The notes under the pieces were generated by a model. It did no database searches, had not been told where the DNA came from, and saw only the letters and a program-made list of their open reading frames with translations. A stretch of 64,000 bases of DNA from Armatimonadota bacterium (lineage in GTDB: Bacteria; Armatimonadota; UBA5829; DTJY01): contig JAIMAU010000002.1 of the NCBI GenBank assembly GCA_023511795.1, positions 62,001 through 126,000 of the forward strand, read 5' to 3'. The position numbers were made by a program, and so were the translations under genes. Positions within the stretch are counted from its first letter, which is position 1; each line of letters begins with the position of its first letter. Below, piece by piece: positions 1 through 8,425 of the stretch.

Positions 1-326
1 GCAACTCCCGGATCACCAACGGCGATTTCAAGCCAAATGTCTTCATGTCCAGCGATGTCAGCCGGTGTGATTGGCTCGATTTCGGTTGTGAACACTCCAC
101 CGGAAGTTCTGACAGTTTTTTTAGTTGATGTCCAAAATGCGGTCCCTCCGCTCTCCTCTGAATATAATTTAAATTGAATTTGGTAATCGCCATCGGGTAC
201 AATCTGGCCTGCGGAGTCGGTTAATTTACCTTGGTAGCTGATTGCATTTGGAACAGTTTGTGCTGTTACCGACGAGGCGGCTAGAGCTAGGAGAATTGCA
301 AACAGACAAAAGCTTGGTATGCGCAT
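1..326 (-). CDS. Secreted hypothetical protein, 5' end only (runs off the window)
   Basis: An open frame starts at ATG 326 behind a strong AGGAGG ribosome site and stays open to the window edge, giving 108 visible residues. Residues 1-21 form a signal peptide (MRIPSFCLFAILLALAASSV) with cleavage likely before AQT. The following segment, ISYQGKLTDSAGQIVPDGDY then a beta-strand-rich stretch with FKLY and FWTS, resembles the N-terminal domain of many large secreted or surface proteins that begin with YQG-L-D-G-P. I do not recognise a function. It lies downstream of hslU on the same strand but has its own leader with two identical palindromes. The C-terminus is missing from the window. Confidence 0.72.
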   Translation of the reverse strand, partial: MRIPSFCLFAILLALAASSVTAQTVPNAISYQGKLTDSAGQIVPDGDYQIQFKLYSEESGGTAFWTSTKKTVRTSGGVFTTEIEPITPADIAGHEDIWLEIAVGDPGV

Positions 327-390
327 ACTGATCCTCCTCTGTTTTCGCTCATTTTTAGGAAAACCCTATTAGCACATGAGCTTGCTAGTT

Positions 391-419
391 GTGGTATATA
401 TCATTTATGCGCATACCAC
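391..419. promoter_or_regulatory. Inverted repeat upstream of the secreted-protein gene
   Basis: GTGGTAT at 391-397 and ATACCAC at 413-419 form a 7-bp inverted repeat around a TATATA-like -10 candidate of the minus-strand gene that starts at 326. The right arm overlaps the 10-bp palindrome TATGCGCATA (406-415), which recurs at 318-327 over the start codon of that gene. It may be an operator; alternatively it could be a weak 3' hairpin for hslU. No U-tract follows it on either strand. Confidence 0.4.
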
Positions 420-449
420 TAAATAATTAAACCAAAATTGCTTGTTTTA

Positions 450-1895
450 TTATAGGATATATTTGCTTAGGTCTTCATTTTTCACAATATTTTCAAGTTT
501 CTCGCGTACATAGGCAGCGTCAATTGTGATAGGGCTCGATGTTAGTTCGGGTGCGTTGAATGATATGTCCTCAAGTAGTCGCTCCATGACTGTGTGAAGG
601 CGCCGTGCGCCAATGTTTTCCGATTGGGCATTGACCTCCGCTGCGATTCTAGCGATTTCCGTGATGGCATCCTGCGTAAATGTTATGCTGACTCCTTCAG
701 TTGCCAATAGAGCGGTGTATTGCTTTACGAGCGCATTCTTAGGTTCGGTGAGTATTCGTTCGAAATCTTTTTCCTGTAAGGAGTCCAGCTCTACTCTGAT
801 AGGTAGGCGTCCCTGAAGCTCAGGAATAAGGTCCGAAGGTTTTGTTACATGGAAAGCACCGGCGGCGATAAACAGGATATGGTTCGTCCGTACGGGGCCA
901 TATTTTGTGATTACCGTTGAGCCTTCAATTATGGGAAGAATGTCACGCTGGACGCCTTCGCGGGAGACTTGTGGCCCGCCGTCGGTGCCCTTTTCTCTGC
1001 CTGCAATTTTGTCAAGCTCATCCACAAAAATTATGCCCGATTGTTCAGTGCGTTCAATTGCTTCACGGACTACTTGATCGTGGTCTACGAGCTTTTGGGC
1101 TTCCTCGAGGGCAATAATATCTTTTGCCTCACGTATTGTGACAGTTTTTGTCCTTCGGCGGCGAATTATTGGGCCAAGCATGTTCTGGATATCCATGCCC
1201 ATTTCCTCCATGCCTTGTGGCGTAAAGACTTGGAGGAAAGGCGGGCCGCCGCTCTCTTCGACCTCTATCTCAATTTTTTGGTCATCGAGGACCCCCTCAA
1301 TCAGCTGCTTTCTTAGTTTTGCTCGAATTCGCTCTTTGCGCTGGCGGTCCTCCCGTTCGAGCTGCTCAGATTCGGGGGTCTCTATATGCTCAGGCTGTGG
1401 TTTTTGCACGCCGAACAATTGGCCAACAATTTGATATGCCGCGTCGAATTCTCTTGGACGATGTTCTTTTTCAGGTTTGGAAATCGGTTCCATTATGTCG
1501 AGAATACGCTCGATTGCTAGATTTTTTGCTATGTCTTGTACCTCAGCAATCTTCTCGTTCTCGACCATTCGCACGGCAAGTTGAACTAAGTCTCTAACCA
1601 TTGAGTCGACGTCGCGTCCGACATAACCAACTTCTGTGAACTTTGTAGCTTCGACCTTGATAAACGGTGCGTTGGCTATTTGGGCCAGACGGCGGGCAAT
1701 TTCGGTTTTGCCGACGCCTGTTGGGCCGATCATTAAAATGTTTTTTGGGATGACCTCGTCTCGTATTTCCTCGCTTAGCAGTCGGCGCCTGTAGCGATTA
1801 CGTAGGGCAATTGCCACTGCGCGCTTTGCCCTTTCCTGCCCAATGATATATTTGTCCAATTCCTCGACTATTTGTCTAGGGGTAAGATCCTCCAT
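450..1895 (-). CDS. hslU: ATP-dependent protease ATPase subunit HslU
   Basis: HslU is the AAA+ unfoldase that feeds substrates to the HslV peptidase in the cytoplasm. The 481-residue protein has Walker A GPTGVGKT at about 57-64, the inserted I-domain at about 110-235 and Walker [11 protein letters not shown] near 288-297. It ends in EDLSKYIL, the tail that docks into HslV. An in-frame ATG exists at 1916, but MEDLTPRQI is the usual family start and has GAGGT five bases upstream, so 1895 is preferred. It is the last gene of xerC-hslV-hslU, 53 bp after hslV. Full length, nothing unusual. Confidence 0.97.
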   Translation of the reverse strand: MEDLTPRQIVEELDKYIIGQERAKRAVAIALRNRYRRRLLSEEIRDEVIPKNILMIGPTGVGKTEIARRLAQIANAPFIKVEATKFTEVGYVGRDVDSMVRDLVQLAVRMVENEKIAEVQDIAKNLAIERILDIMEPISKPEKEHRPREFDAAYQIVGQLFGVQKPQPEHIETPESEQLEREDRQRKERIRAKLRKQLIEGVLDDQKIEIEVEESGGPPFLQVFTPQGMEEMGMDIQNMLGPIIRRRRTKTVTIREAKDIIALEEAQKLVDHDQVVREAIERTEQSGIIFVDELDKIAGREKGTDGGPQVSREGVQRDILPIIEGSTVITKYGPVRTNHILFIAAGAFHVTKPSDLIPELQGRLPIRVELDSLQEKDFERILTEPKNALVKQYTALLATEGVSITFTQDAITEIARIAAEVNAQSENIGARRLHTVMERLLEDISFNAPELTSSPITIDAAYVREKLENIVKNEDLSKYIL

Positions 1896-1948
1896 GGTGA
1901 ACCTCGCTAGTAACAAGCACAGAACATATCAAAAATATTTTTCGATAA

Positions 1949-2476
1949 TTACTCGAGTACCTCCACTGTTATTTTATCATTTGTATATACGCAAATTGTA
2001 GATGCAATAAGCAGAGCTTCTTTGACAATCTTTTCCGCAGGCAAATTTGAATGGCGGGCTAACGCACGTGCCGCTGCCAGGGCGAAGCCGCCGCCAGAAC
2101 CTATTGCTGCGATTCCATCGTCTGGCTCGATTACCTCGCCATTCCCTGAAAGAACCAATACGTGTTCCTTATCTGCAACAATCATCAATGCCTCGAGTCG
2201 CCTAAGTATTCTATCAGTCCGCCATTCTTTTGCAAACTCTCGGACGGCGCGAAGGAGGTTTCCATGTGACTCTTCTAACTTTGCCTCGAATTTATCGGAG
2301 AGCGTGTATGCGTCAGCGACCGAACCGGCAATTCCGGCGAGGACCTTGCCGTCGTACATTCGACGAACTTTTTTTGCTCCTTGCTTCATTATTGTGTTCT
2401 CGATTGTTACCTGGCCGTCGCCTGCAATAGCTGTCTTGCCGTTGTGGTTTATTGCGACAATTGTAGTAGCGTGCAT
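1949..2476 (-). CDS. hslV: ATP-dependent protease peptidase subunit HslV
   Basis: HslV is the proteasome-like N-terminal-nucleophile peptidase that forms the double hexamer capped by HslU. The 175-residue frame starts [20 protein letters not shown]; by family comparison the nucleophile is Thr4, so a three-residue propeptide must be removed. The AGDGQVT and KKVRR segments carry the conserved Asp and Lys of the active site, and [16 protein letters not shown] is the usual central motif. The start at 2476 has an AGGAGG-type site, 15 bp after the xerC stop. The HATTI style of N-terminus is shared with Bacillus CodW. Confidence 0.97.
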   Translation of the reverse strand: MHATTIVAINHNGKTAIAGDGQVTIENTIMKQGAKKVRRMYDGKVLAGIAGSVADAYTLSDKFEAKLEESHGNLLRAVREFAKEWRTDRILRRLEALMIVADKEHVLVLSGNGEVIEPDDGIAAIGSGGGFALAAARALARHSNLPAEKIVKEALLIASTICVYTNDKITVEVLE

Positions 2477-2491
2477 GAAGATACCTCCTGG

Positions 2492-3454
2492 TCACGAGTG
2501 GTCGGAATCTTTATCGCCCAAAGGCCAGCTTTCAACACCATTTTCTTCCACTCGCGCCCTTGGGTGAGCCTGGTCATATACCTCTTTTAGGCGCTCGCGG
2601 GTGATATGGGTGTAAATTTGAGTTGTGGAGATGCTGGAATGTCCAAGTAATTCCTGAATTGAGCGCACATCTGCTCCGTGCTCGAGCATGTGCGTAGCAA
2701 AGGTATGGCGAAGAACATGAGGGCTAATCTTTATTTCTTCGCTTACGTCGTTGAAGTATTTGTCAAGCAGGCGGTGCACACTTCGCACGGTGAGCCTACG
2801 CCCAAATCTATTGAGAAAAAGCGCGTTTTCTGTGGCGCCATCCCTGCGTTTTGCTAGGAGTTTGGGGCGGCCGAAGTTGATATAGGCATCAAGGGCCTCT
2901 TGTGCTGGCCTTCCTATGAAGGTAATCCTTTCCTTGGAACCCTTTCCAAGCACTCGAATCTCGCCGTTGGTGAGGTCAAGGTCATGAAGATTGATACCCA
3001 CGATTTCGCTGACTCTTGCACCAGTGGCGTAGAGCACCTCGAGTATTGCCCTATCGCGCAAGCCGATTGGCTCAACCAAATTCGGCATTTGCATAAGTGC
3101 ATTGATTTGTTCTTCCCGCAGGAATTTCGGTAGCCTTTTTTCGATTCTTGGCCTAGATAACCCTATCGTTGGGTTGGAACTCATTAAGCCCCTTCGCACC
3201 AGATATTTAAAAAAGGCGCGTAGTGATGAAAGCTTTCGGGCACTAGATGTTTTGCCAATGCCAAGTCGATGTAGGCGCGCCATGTATCTTCGCACTACCT
3301 TTGAATCGATGTACCAAGGCTCAGTAACCAAACCTTCGTCATCAAGGAAGGCGAGAAACTGTTTGATATCCGTCGCATAGCTCCTGACCGTGTTCGGCGA
3401 GGCGTTCCTTATAGCTCGCAAGTGATTTATGAAACGCTCAAGTTCTTGGTGCAT
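2492..3454 (-). CDS. xerC: Tyrosine recombinase XerC
   Basis: Site-specific recombinase for chromosome-dimer resolution at dif. The 320-residue protein has an N-terminal SAM-like core-binding domain (1-95) and a catalytic domain. All catalytic residues are visible: Arg147 (ATGARVSE), Lys171 (GKGSKER), His246 and Arg249 (HVLRH), His272 (LGHSS) and Tyr281 (QIYTH). It is the first gene of xerC-hslV-hslU, the same order as codV-codW-codX of Bacillus subtilis, but codY does not follow. GGGAG precedes ATG 3454. XerC versus XerD cannot be settled from sequence alone; the context favours XerC. Confidence 0.93.
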   Translation of the reverse strand: MHQELERFINHLRAIRNASPNTVRSYATDIKQFLAFLDDEGLVTEPWYIDSKVVRRYMARLHRLGIGKTSSARKLSSLRAFFKYLVRRGLMSSNPTIGLSRPRIEKRLPKFLREEQINALMQMPNLVEPIGLRDRAILEVLYATGARVSEIVGINLHDLDLTNGEIRVLGKGSKERITFIGRPAQEALDAYINFGRPKLLAKRRDGATENALFLNRFGRRLTVRSVHRLLDKYFNDVSEEIKISPHVLRHTFATHMLEHGADVRSIQELLGHSSISTTQIYTHITRERLKEVYDQAHPRARVEENGVESWPLGDKDSDHS

Positions 3455-3546
3455 GGAACTCCCTGGAATATTTGATAGACAGCTAGGAATAACGGATATG
3501 ATGCAAAGGTTACCTTTGCTTGTTACTTTCCCAAACTGTCATTCTG

Positions 3547-4866
3547 TTATTCCAATCTCCCAAGCAAACCTTTATTCGCTTCGAACATTTCGTCGACCAT
3601 AGACTTTATCTCGGCCAAGCTAAGTACAGCCGAAGTTAGCGGATCGTAATAGATTGCGTGGTATATTTTTTCACGATTGCCCTGAAGGCAACCTTCGACT
3701 GCTAGCTCCTCACACTGGGCGCTGATGCTGTTCAAGAGCGCACACTGAGGTGGAAGTGGGCCGACTTTGATTGGGTCGAGGCCGCGTTTGGATGCAAGCA
3801 CGGGCACCTCTACGCAACAACCCTGTGGCAGGTTGTCTATGATACCATTGTTGCGCACATTGCCATTGAACTCAAACAAGGTGCCGTCGCCAAAAGTTGC
3901 ATTAAATATGCTTGCTGCGTATTCGTGTCCCCTTTCAAGCCGCACGGGTGCTTCGAGAGCTGCTTTGATGCTGTCCCTCCATGTGTCCTCTCGTCGGAGA
4001 TATTCATTTAGTATGTAGGCGTGGTGGCCTGGATTCCAGCCAGTTCCGGTGGTGCAGTATTTTTCAATTAAGTCTGGGCGTTTCCTAAACCAAGCTACAT
4101 ATTCGGAGTTGTGTCCGCTAGATTCGGTTACATAATACCCGAGATGCAAGAACATCTCATTTCTTACCTGTTCGTGGTTATATATTTCTGGTCTTGTTGT
4201 AATTGCCTCTCGAATGAGAGGATAGGCATCTTTGCCGTTCCATTTAAAGTCCAAATACCAAGCTTGGTGGTTGATTCCAGCACAATGGTATGTAATCTCC
4301 TCATATGGTGCGCCAATCCAGCTAGCAAGCATCATTGCTGTTCCTTGGACGCTATGGCACAAACCTGATATCGTCAGTTTTGGATACTCGCTTTGCATTG
4401 CTCGGCACAGCATTGCCATTGGGTTCGTGTAGTTTAGCACAATGGCATTAGGAGCATACTTTTCAATGTCTGCAGCAATTTCAAGCATCACTGGGATTGT
4501 TCTTATGGCTCGGAAAATACCTGAAGGCCCCCTTGTATCACCAACGTTAATGTCGACCCCATATTTTTTGGGAATTTCAATATCTGTGCGGAAAACTTGG
4601 GGGCCTCCTTGGAGAATGGTAATTAGAACGCCATCTGCGCCTTCTAGAGCTTCTTTGCGGTCAAGTGTAGTAATTACTTTTGCAGGGTATTTTCCTGCTT
4701 CTATGATTCGATTGACAGCAGCTTTGCTAAAGTCGAGGCGCTCTTGATCAATGTCCATGAGTGCAAGTGTGCTGTCTGCAAGAGCAGGGAACGTAAGAAT
4801 GTCCCTGACAAGGCCGCGAGTGAACCCGAAGCTTCCCGCTCCGATAAATGCAATTTTGCGTGGCAT
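3547..4866 (-). CDS. GH4 family alpha-galactosidase-like glycosidase
   Basis: Glycoside hydrolase family 4 enzymes cleave glycosides through an NAD+ and Mn2+ dependent oxidation-elimination mechanism in the cytoplasm. The 439-residue protein has an N-terminal Rossmann nucleotide site ([10 protein letters not shown], 9-18), NYTNPM (Asn148) and the metal/substrate motif CHSVQG (Cys170-His171-Ser172), then GINHQAW (Asn199-His200). CHS instead of CN-P points to MelA-like alpha-galactosidases acting on unphosphorylated sugars, though alpha-glucuronidase or galacturonidase activity is possible. A longer frame to 4902 exists; ATG 4866 with AAGGGG upstream fits the family start. It lies 92 bp upstream of xerC on the same strand. 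No sugar transporter is adjacent. Confidence 0.88.
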   Translation of the reverse strand: MPRKIAFIGAGSFGFTRGLVRDILTFPALADSTLALMDIDQERLDFSKAAVNRIIEAGKYPAKVITTLDRKEALEGADGVLITILQGGPQVFRTDIEIPKKYGVDINVGDTRGPSGIFRAIRTIPVMLEIAADIEKYAPNAIVLNYTNPMAMLCRAMQSEYPKLTISGLCHSVQGTAMMLASWIGAPYEEITYHCAGINHQAWYLDFKWNGKDAYPLIREAITTRPEIYNHEQVRNEMFLHLGYYVTESSGHNSEYVAWFRKRPDLIEKYCTTGTGWNPGHHAYILNEYLRREDTWRDSIKAALEAPVRLERGHEYAASIFNATFGDGTLFEFNGNVRNNGIIDNLPQGCCVEVPVLASKRGLDPIKVGPLPPQCALLNSISAQCEELAVEGCLQGNREKIYHAIYYDPLTSAVLSLAEIKSMVDEMFEANKGLLGRLE

Positions 4867-5464
4867 AATTAGAATTCCCCTTCTACTTTTATAGATTAGC
4901 AAAATGATGGAACCGTTTATCTTAAAGGCAACGAACCGGATTTCATGCTCATGCGAGGCATCGTTACCCGTCTAGCTCCACCATATCATTACTCCGCAAG
5001 TCATGAAATTTTCCTCCTAAGTTTACTATTTTTGTTGGTTTATTTGTCACGGTCTAGCATCCGGATGTGTATATTGTCTTGGGCTTGGTAGGACTTTGCT
5101 TGTATAGTACCGGCGTAGTGGCATGGTTCAGATTATCTTATTTTGTCAAGGGTGTTCGTTAAGTGCACACGAGATCAAGTATACAATTTGAAACTAAGTC
5201 AATTTTTTGTTTAGTTTCCAAAGGAATGTGATATGTTAATGTCGAAACGTTTATAAATGACTGGTGCGTCTCCTTACCAATTACTTAAAAAGCTCTCTCT
5301 TAATTTTTCAAGAGGCGGGAATTAATACTTTTAAAAAGGGCAAAAATTGCCTGGTTGGTTGCTATTTTGGCTTATATATGGTATCCTGAACTGCAAAAAT
5401 GCTGCTGAAATCATCCTCAATAGCGGGCAACTCAAAATACCTGCCGGGGAGCGAAGAGACTAAA
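4867..5464. other. Divergent intergenic region between the GH4 and histidine kinase genes
   Basis: About 600 bp between two divergent genes. It holds the small leader-like frame at 4972-5004 and AT-rich stretches near 5190-5390, including TATATATGGTATCCT just before 5390 that could serve the kinase. A TTGACA on minus near 5150 has no good -10 at the right distance. No RNA gene or convincing hairpin was seen. Confidence 0.5.
4972..5004 (-). CDS. Possible 10-residue leader peptide upstream of the GH4 gene
   Basis: A strong AGGAGG site lies nine bases upstream of ATG 5004 and opens a frame reading MTCGVMIWWS then TAG. It sits about 100 bp before the GH4 start on the same strand. It could be a regulatory leader peptide or chance. 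No attenuator hairpin with a U-tract was found after it. Confidence 0.25.
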   Translation of the reverse strand: MTCGVMIWWS

Positions 5465-6874
5465 ATGGAAAATTCGAAGGATGCCTCTGAGTTGCATCCT
5501 ACTATAGAGTTAAGCGAAGCTTTGAAAGAGGAAGCGCTCCGCATAATAAACATAAGCCTTGAGGAGGCGCGCACTCAACATCCCCTTGATGTACCTGGGA
5601 TTTTTTCATTTGAAAGACCAACTCTTGGACCGACAGTGCCGATAAAACTTTATCGTGCAGTACGCCTGCTTGCCTTTCGTGAATTGCTCGGGTCAAATCT
5701 TTCGGCGGCGATGTTGAACGTTGCCGGCCAAATGGTAGCGCAAAGGATAGGTATTCGTGGGCCTGCGGATGTTATTGATGCGCTTGAAGATTTTGGAGTG
5801 GGAAAGGGAACAATCAAAGAGCAAACTGATGACCATCTCGTCATAAGTTTGAATGAATGCGCAACGTGTTCTGGGGCGCCAAACATCGGCGAGCCGCTCT
5901 GTCATTTTGAATCGGGCATTATGTCTGCGGGCTTATCAGCTGGATTAGGCACAGAGTTTACAGTCGAGGAAACGCGGTGTTGGGGATTAGGTGATACGAC
6001 TTGCCTTTGGGTAGCTAGGCGTTCTGATGGGCAATCGAAAACTCTTAAAGACCTCGAACCACTTGAGATGGTAGCCATACTTGCAGGGAAAGCTGCTACT
6101 GCCCTTGATACCGCAGTTACAATACGAGAAAAGAATCGGCTTATCCGTGAGGCATATCATGAGCTCCGTCAGTCCGAACGAATGAAGAAGGATTTGATAG
6201 ATATGATAGTACATGATATGCGCACACCACTGTCTGCGGCCATCAGCTCGATGCTTACACTGGCGGAAATGACCAAGTCTAGGCTTTCCCCTCAAGAAGA
6301 GACTGTTTTGCAGATGGCGATTCACGGGGCTCAGACACTCCTTGGCATGATAAACGACCTCCTGGATGTTAGTAAAATGGAAAGCAATAAAGTCGCCTTA
6401 CACAAGACGCCTACTCGGGTAAACGAGGTGCTTCGAGAAGCCATTAGCCAGGTAGAGATTCTTGCTAAGCGCAAACGATTGGAGCTCCATCGCCGTGTTC
6501 AAAGGGGCTTGCCTGAGTTGGAAATAGACCGTGATAGGATAGTGAGGACGGTTGTTAATCTTTTAAGCAATGCGGTTCGCCATACGCCGCCAGGTGGGCG
6601 TATATCAGTTGAGGCAAATTTAACTGCTGATAAATCTTCGGTGGTGGTAAGCGTAAGTGATACAGGAGAGGGCATCCCAAAAGAATACCATGCACGAATC
6701 TTTGACAAGTTCGTCCAGGTCGAGCCCCAATGGTCGCGCAGAAAGCTGTCGACCGGCCTTGGTCTCGCTTTCTGTAAGCTCGTTGTCGAAGCTCACGGCG
6801 GCACAATCTCGGTGGAGAGCGAGCCAGGCTGCGGCAGCACTTTTACCTTCACGCTTCCTGTTCGAAGTAGCTAG
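5465..6874 (+). CDS. V4R-domain sensor histidine kinase
   Basis: The 469-residue protein has no membrane segment, so it is probably a cytoplasmic sensor. Residues about 60-185 form a V4R (4-vinyl reductase) small-molecule-binding domain with its conserved cysteines (CATCSG at 132-137, Cys146, Cys172, Cys180 in GDTTCLW). A short coiled coil leads to the HisKA domain with the phosphoacceptor His250 in MIVHDMRTPLS, then HATPase_c with NLLSNAVRH (N box), DTGEGIP (G1) and STGLGLAF (G2). No response regulator is adjacent, so it is an orphan kinase here. An upstream ATG at 5399 lacks a ribosome site; ATG 5465 has a modest GGGGAG/GAAGAG. V4R domains can bind hydrocarbons or metals; the ligand is unknown. 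Confidence 0.88.
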   Translation: MENSKDASELHPTIELSEALKEEALRIINISLEEARTQHPLDVPGIFSFERPTLGPTVPIKLYRAVRLLAFRELLGSNLSAAMLNVAGQMVAQRIGIRGPADVIDALEDFGVGKGTIKEQTDDHLVISLNECATCSGAPNIGEPLCHFESGIMSAGLSAGLGTEFTVEETRCWGLGDTTCLWVARRSDGQSKTLKDLEPLEMVAILAGKAATALDTAVTIREKNRLIREAYHELRQSERMKKDLIDMIVHDMRTPLSAAISSMLTLAEMTKSRLSPQEETVLQMAIHGAQTLLGMINDLLDVSKMESNKVALHKTPTRVNEVLREAISQVEILAKRKRLELHRRVQRGLPELEIDRDRIVRTVVNLLSNAVRHTPPGGRISVEANLTADKSSVVVSVSDTGEGIPKEYHARIFDKFVQVEPQWSRRKLSTGLGLAFCKLVVEAHGGTISVESEPGCGSTFTFTLPVRSS

Positions 6875-7314
6875 CATTAACCCGCACACCCCTGGTATTT
6901 TTACCTGTTTTTTTACAAAGTGTTTAAAATTCGCTTGAAGTGTGTTATTTTACTTGTAACATTACCAGAAAAGTGCAGGGTTGCGCGTATCTGGATCACT
7001 TCTTCACGTGGCCTGCGCACAGATATGAGCTTGGGCCGCTTCTCCTTAACCCAGCTATCCTATCTACCGCAATAGCAACCCAAGCCGCAAGGCAAACCTA
7101 GCCTTTTTTTGCAAGTGTTGTTCCCTGTTCAAAGTGTTCGTTTTCAAGCTTGGAATATGTTAGAAGACCAAGATAAGTCTTTTATAACTGTCTGACAATA
7201 GTATCGCCCAAATCGATGTTAGGGGGTGAGCACAGAGAGCGAATCTGATTCCTGGTTTTCGCAAGTGGCTGGGCTTACACAGCCAACAATTCGGAAGGAG
7301 AAGGAGGTTTTAGC
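6875..7314. other. Intergenic region between kinase and PEP-CTERM gene
   Basis: About 440 bp. A short hairpin with a T-run at 7089-7110 may end the kinase transcript. The segment just before the PEP-CTERM gene carries AAGGAGAAGGAGG as a strong ribosome site. I saw no sigma-54 -24/-12 motif here and no convincing sigma-70 promoter or riboswitch. Confidence 0.45.
7089..7110 (+). terminator. Weak rho-independent terminator after the histidine kinase gene
   Basis: AAGGC at 7089-7093 and GCCTT at 7101-7105 make a 5-bp stem around a 7-nt loop, continuing into a seven-T run. The stem is short, so the call is tentative. Confidence 0.35.
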
Positions 7315-8178
7315 ATGGGATCAAGACTGCTGACGGTCTTCCTATGCAGCTTATTAATGGTTGCTTGCGTGGCTGGCATTTGGGCACAAGAACCACCATC
7401 GTATGACGTACAGAAGGAGATTGCATTGTATGGCAATCTTAAGCAGGGCGATATTCCAGGTTGGGGAGGAGTTGCCTGCGGGCCGACTGCTGCGATTAAC
7501 TCGTTTGTCTACTTACAGAACAAGTACCCGAGTGTGTATGACAGCCATCTTATTGGCGATGCAGACGGTGACGGCGACTCCAATGATTATCAGGACCTCA
7601 TTGCAGTTGCTAACACGCTTGGTGGTCCCAACTACATGAAAACGATTATAAACAATACCACATGGCATGACGACTTTATTTGGGGCAAGCATGCGTACAT
7701 CGAGAATAAGATTCCGGGTTTAACGAGTTATCTTGCCCAGGACTTTTGGGGCTGGAACAATCCCCTAAGGCCTAAGCCATCGTGGGTGCAACAATGCTAT
7801 CCAACTTGGGACTTTCTATTCAACGAGTTGGCAAACTGCGAGGATGTAGAGATTCTACTTACCTGGGAGGATGGCGGCCATTATCTGACTCTCACCAGTT
7901 TCCATTGGGTTGACTTTGACTTCGATGGGATTATTGATCCCATTGAGAACGCGACAATTGACTACATTGATCCGTGCACCGGAGCTTGGGGACAGACCGG
8001 GATTTGGCATGCCGCTGTCGGGAACGACTGGAAAATCGAGACTGGTTATAATAGCTTCCAGCCATGGATTAGCATGGCCGTAAAGGAGAGCCCAGTACCC
8101 GAGCCTGCGTCACTGTTGGTGTTTGGCTCCGGCTTAGTTGGGCTGGCCGGCTTCATGCTAAGAAGGAAGACGCTCTAG
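7315..8178 (+). CDS. Secreted C39-like cysteine protease-fold protein with PEP-CTERM anchor
   Basis: The 287-residue protein has a signal peptide (1-24, ending GIWAQ) and a C-terminal PEP-CTERM sorting signal: VPEPAS (PEP at 262-264), a hydrophobic helix, then LRRKTL. This predicts handling by an exosortase at the outer surface of a diderm cell. The core resembles papain/C39-type peptidases: Cys55 in GVACGPTAA, His189 in DGGHYLTL and Asp219 in YIDPCTG could be a catalytic triad. An Asp-rich stretch DADGDGDSND (82-91) may bind calcium. AAGGAGG precedes the ATG. It stands alone and ends at a strong terminator. Activity is inferred only from motif spacing. Confidence 0.88.
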   Translation: MGSRLLTVFLCSLLMVACVAGIWAQEPPSYDVQKEIALYGNLKQGDIPGWGGVACGPTAAINSFVYLQNKYPSVYDSHLIGDADGDGDSNDYQDLIAVANTLGGPNYMKTIINNTTWHDDFIWGKHAYIENKIPGLTSYLAQDFWGWNNPLRPKPSWVQQCYPTWDFLFNELANCEDVEILLTWEDGGHYLTLTSFHWVDFDFDGIIDPIENATIDYIDPCTGAWGQTGIWHAAVGNDWKIETGYNSFQPWISMAVKESPVPEPASLLVFGSGLVGLAGFMLRRKTL

Positions 8179-8208
8179 TCGTTAAATTCGTTGGCTGAAC
8201 TATGGGGG

Positions 8209-8246
8209 CCCAAGAACTCTTATGCATAAGAGGTCTTGGGTTTTTT
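8209..8246 (+). terminator. Strong rho-independent terminator after the PEP-CTERM gene
   Basis: CCCAAGA at 8209-8215 pairs with TCTTGGG at 8234-8240, with an inner CTCTTATGCATAAGAG palindrome extending the stem, followed by six T at 8241-8246. It ends the PEP-CTERM transcription unit. Confidence 0.9.
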
Positions 8247-8368
8247 CGTTACATTTTTAATTTCTTAAAGGTAAATTCTTGCATGACCTCGTAGTGCCGA
8301 TAGGTTCTTTTGAATCAATGTTTTGCGGACGTCCTCTCGGTGCATTTGACACCTACTCTGGGTTGTGG

Positions 8369-8404
8369 CAGAATTTTAATGTAACCCTGGATAGAAAAAT
8401 TCTG
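8369..8404 (+). promoter_or_regulatory. Inverted repeat in the mtaB leader
   Basis: CAGAATTTT at 8369-8377 and AAAATTCTG at 8396-8404 are perfect 9-bp inverted arms, ending six bases before the mtaB ribosome site. A TTGACA at 8346-8351 is 17 bp upstream of CAGAAT (8369-8374), a moderate promoter that overlaps the left arm. Operator or leader hairpin are both possible. Confidence 0.45.
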
Positions 8405-8425
8405 GGGCGGAAGGAGAATTTTTAA

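Noticed and set aside
6960-7110. Possible cyclic-di-GMP (GEMM) riboswitch, because of a GGCAAACC string
   Set aside because: The conserved GACGCAAAGCC partner and the tetraloop stem are missing, and the string fits a short terminator instead.
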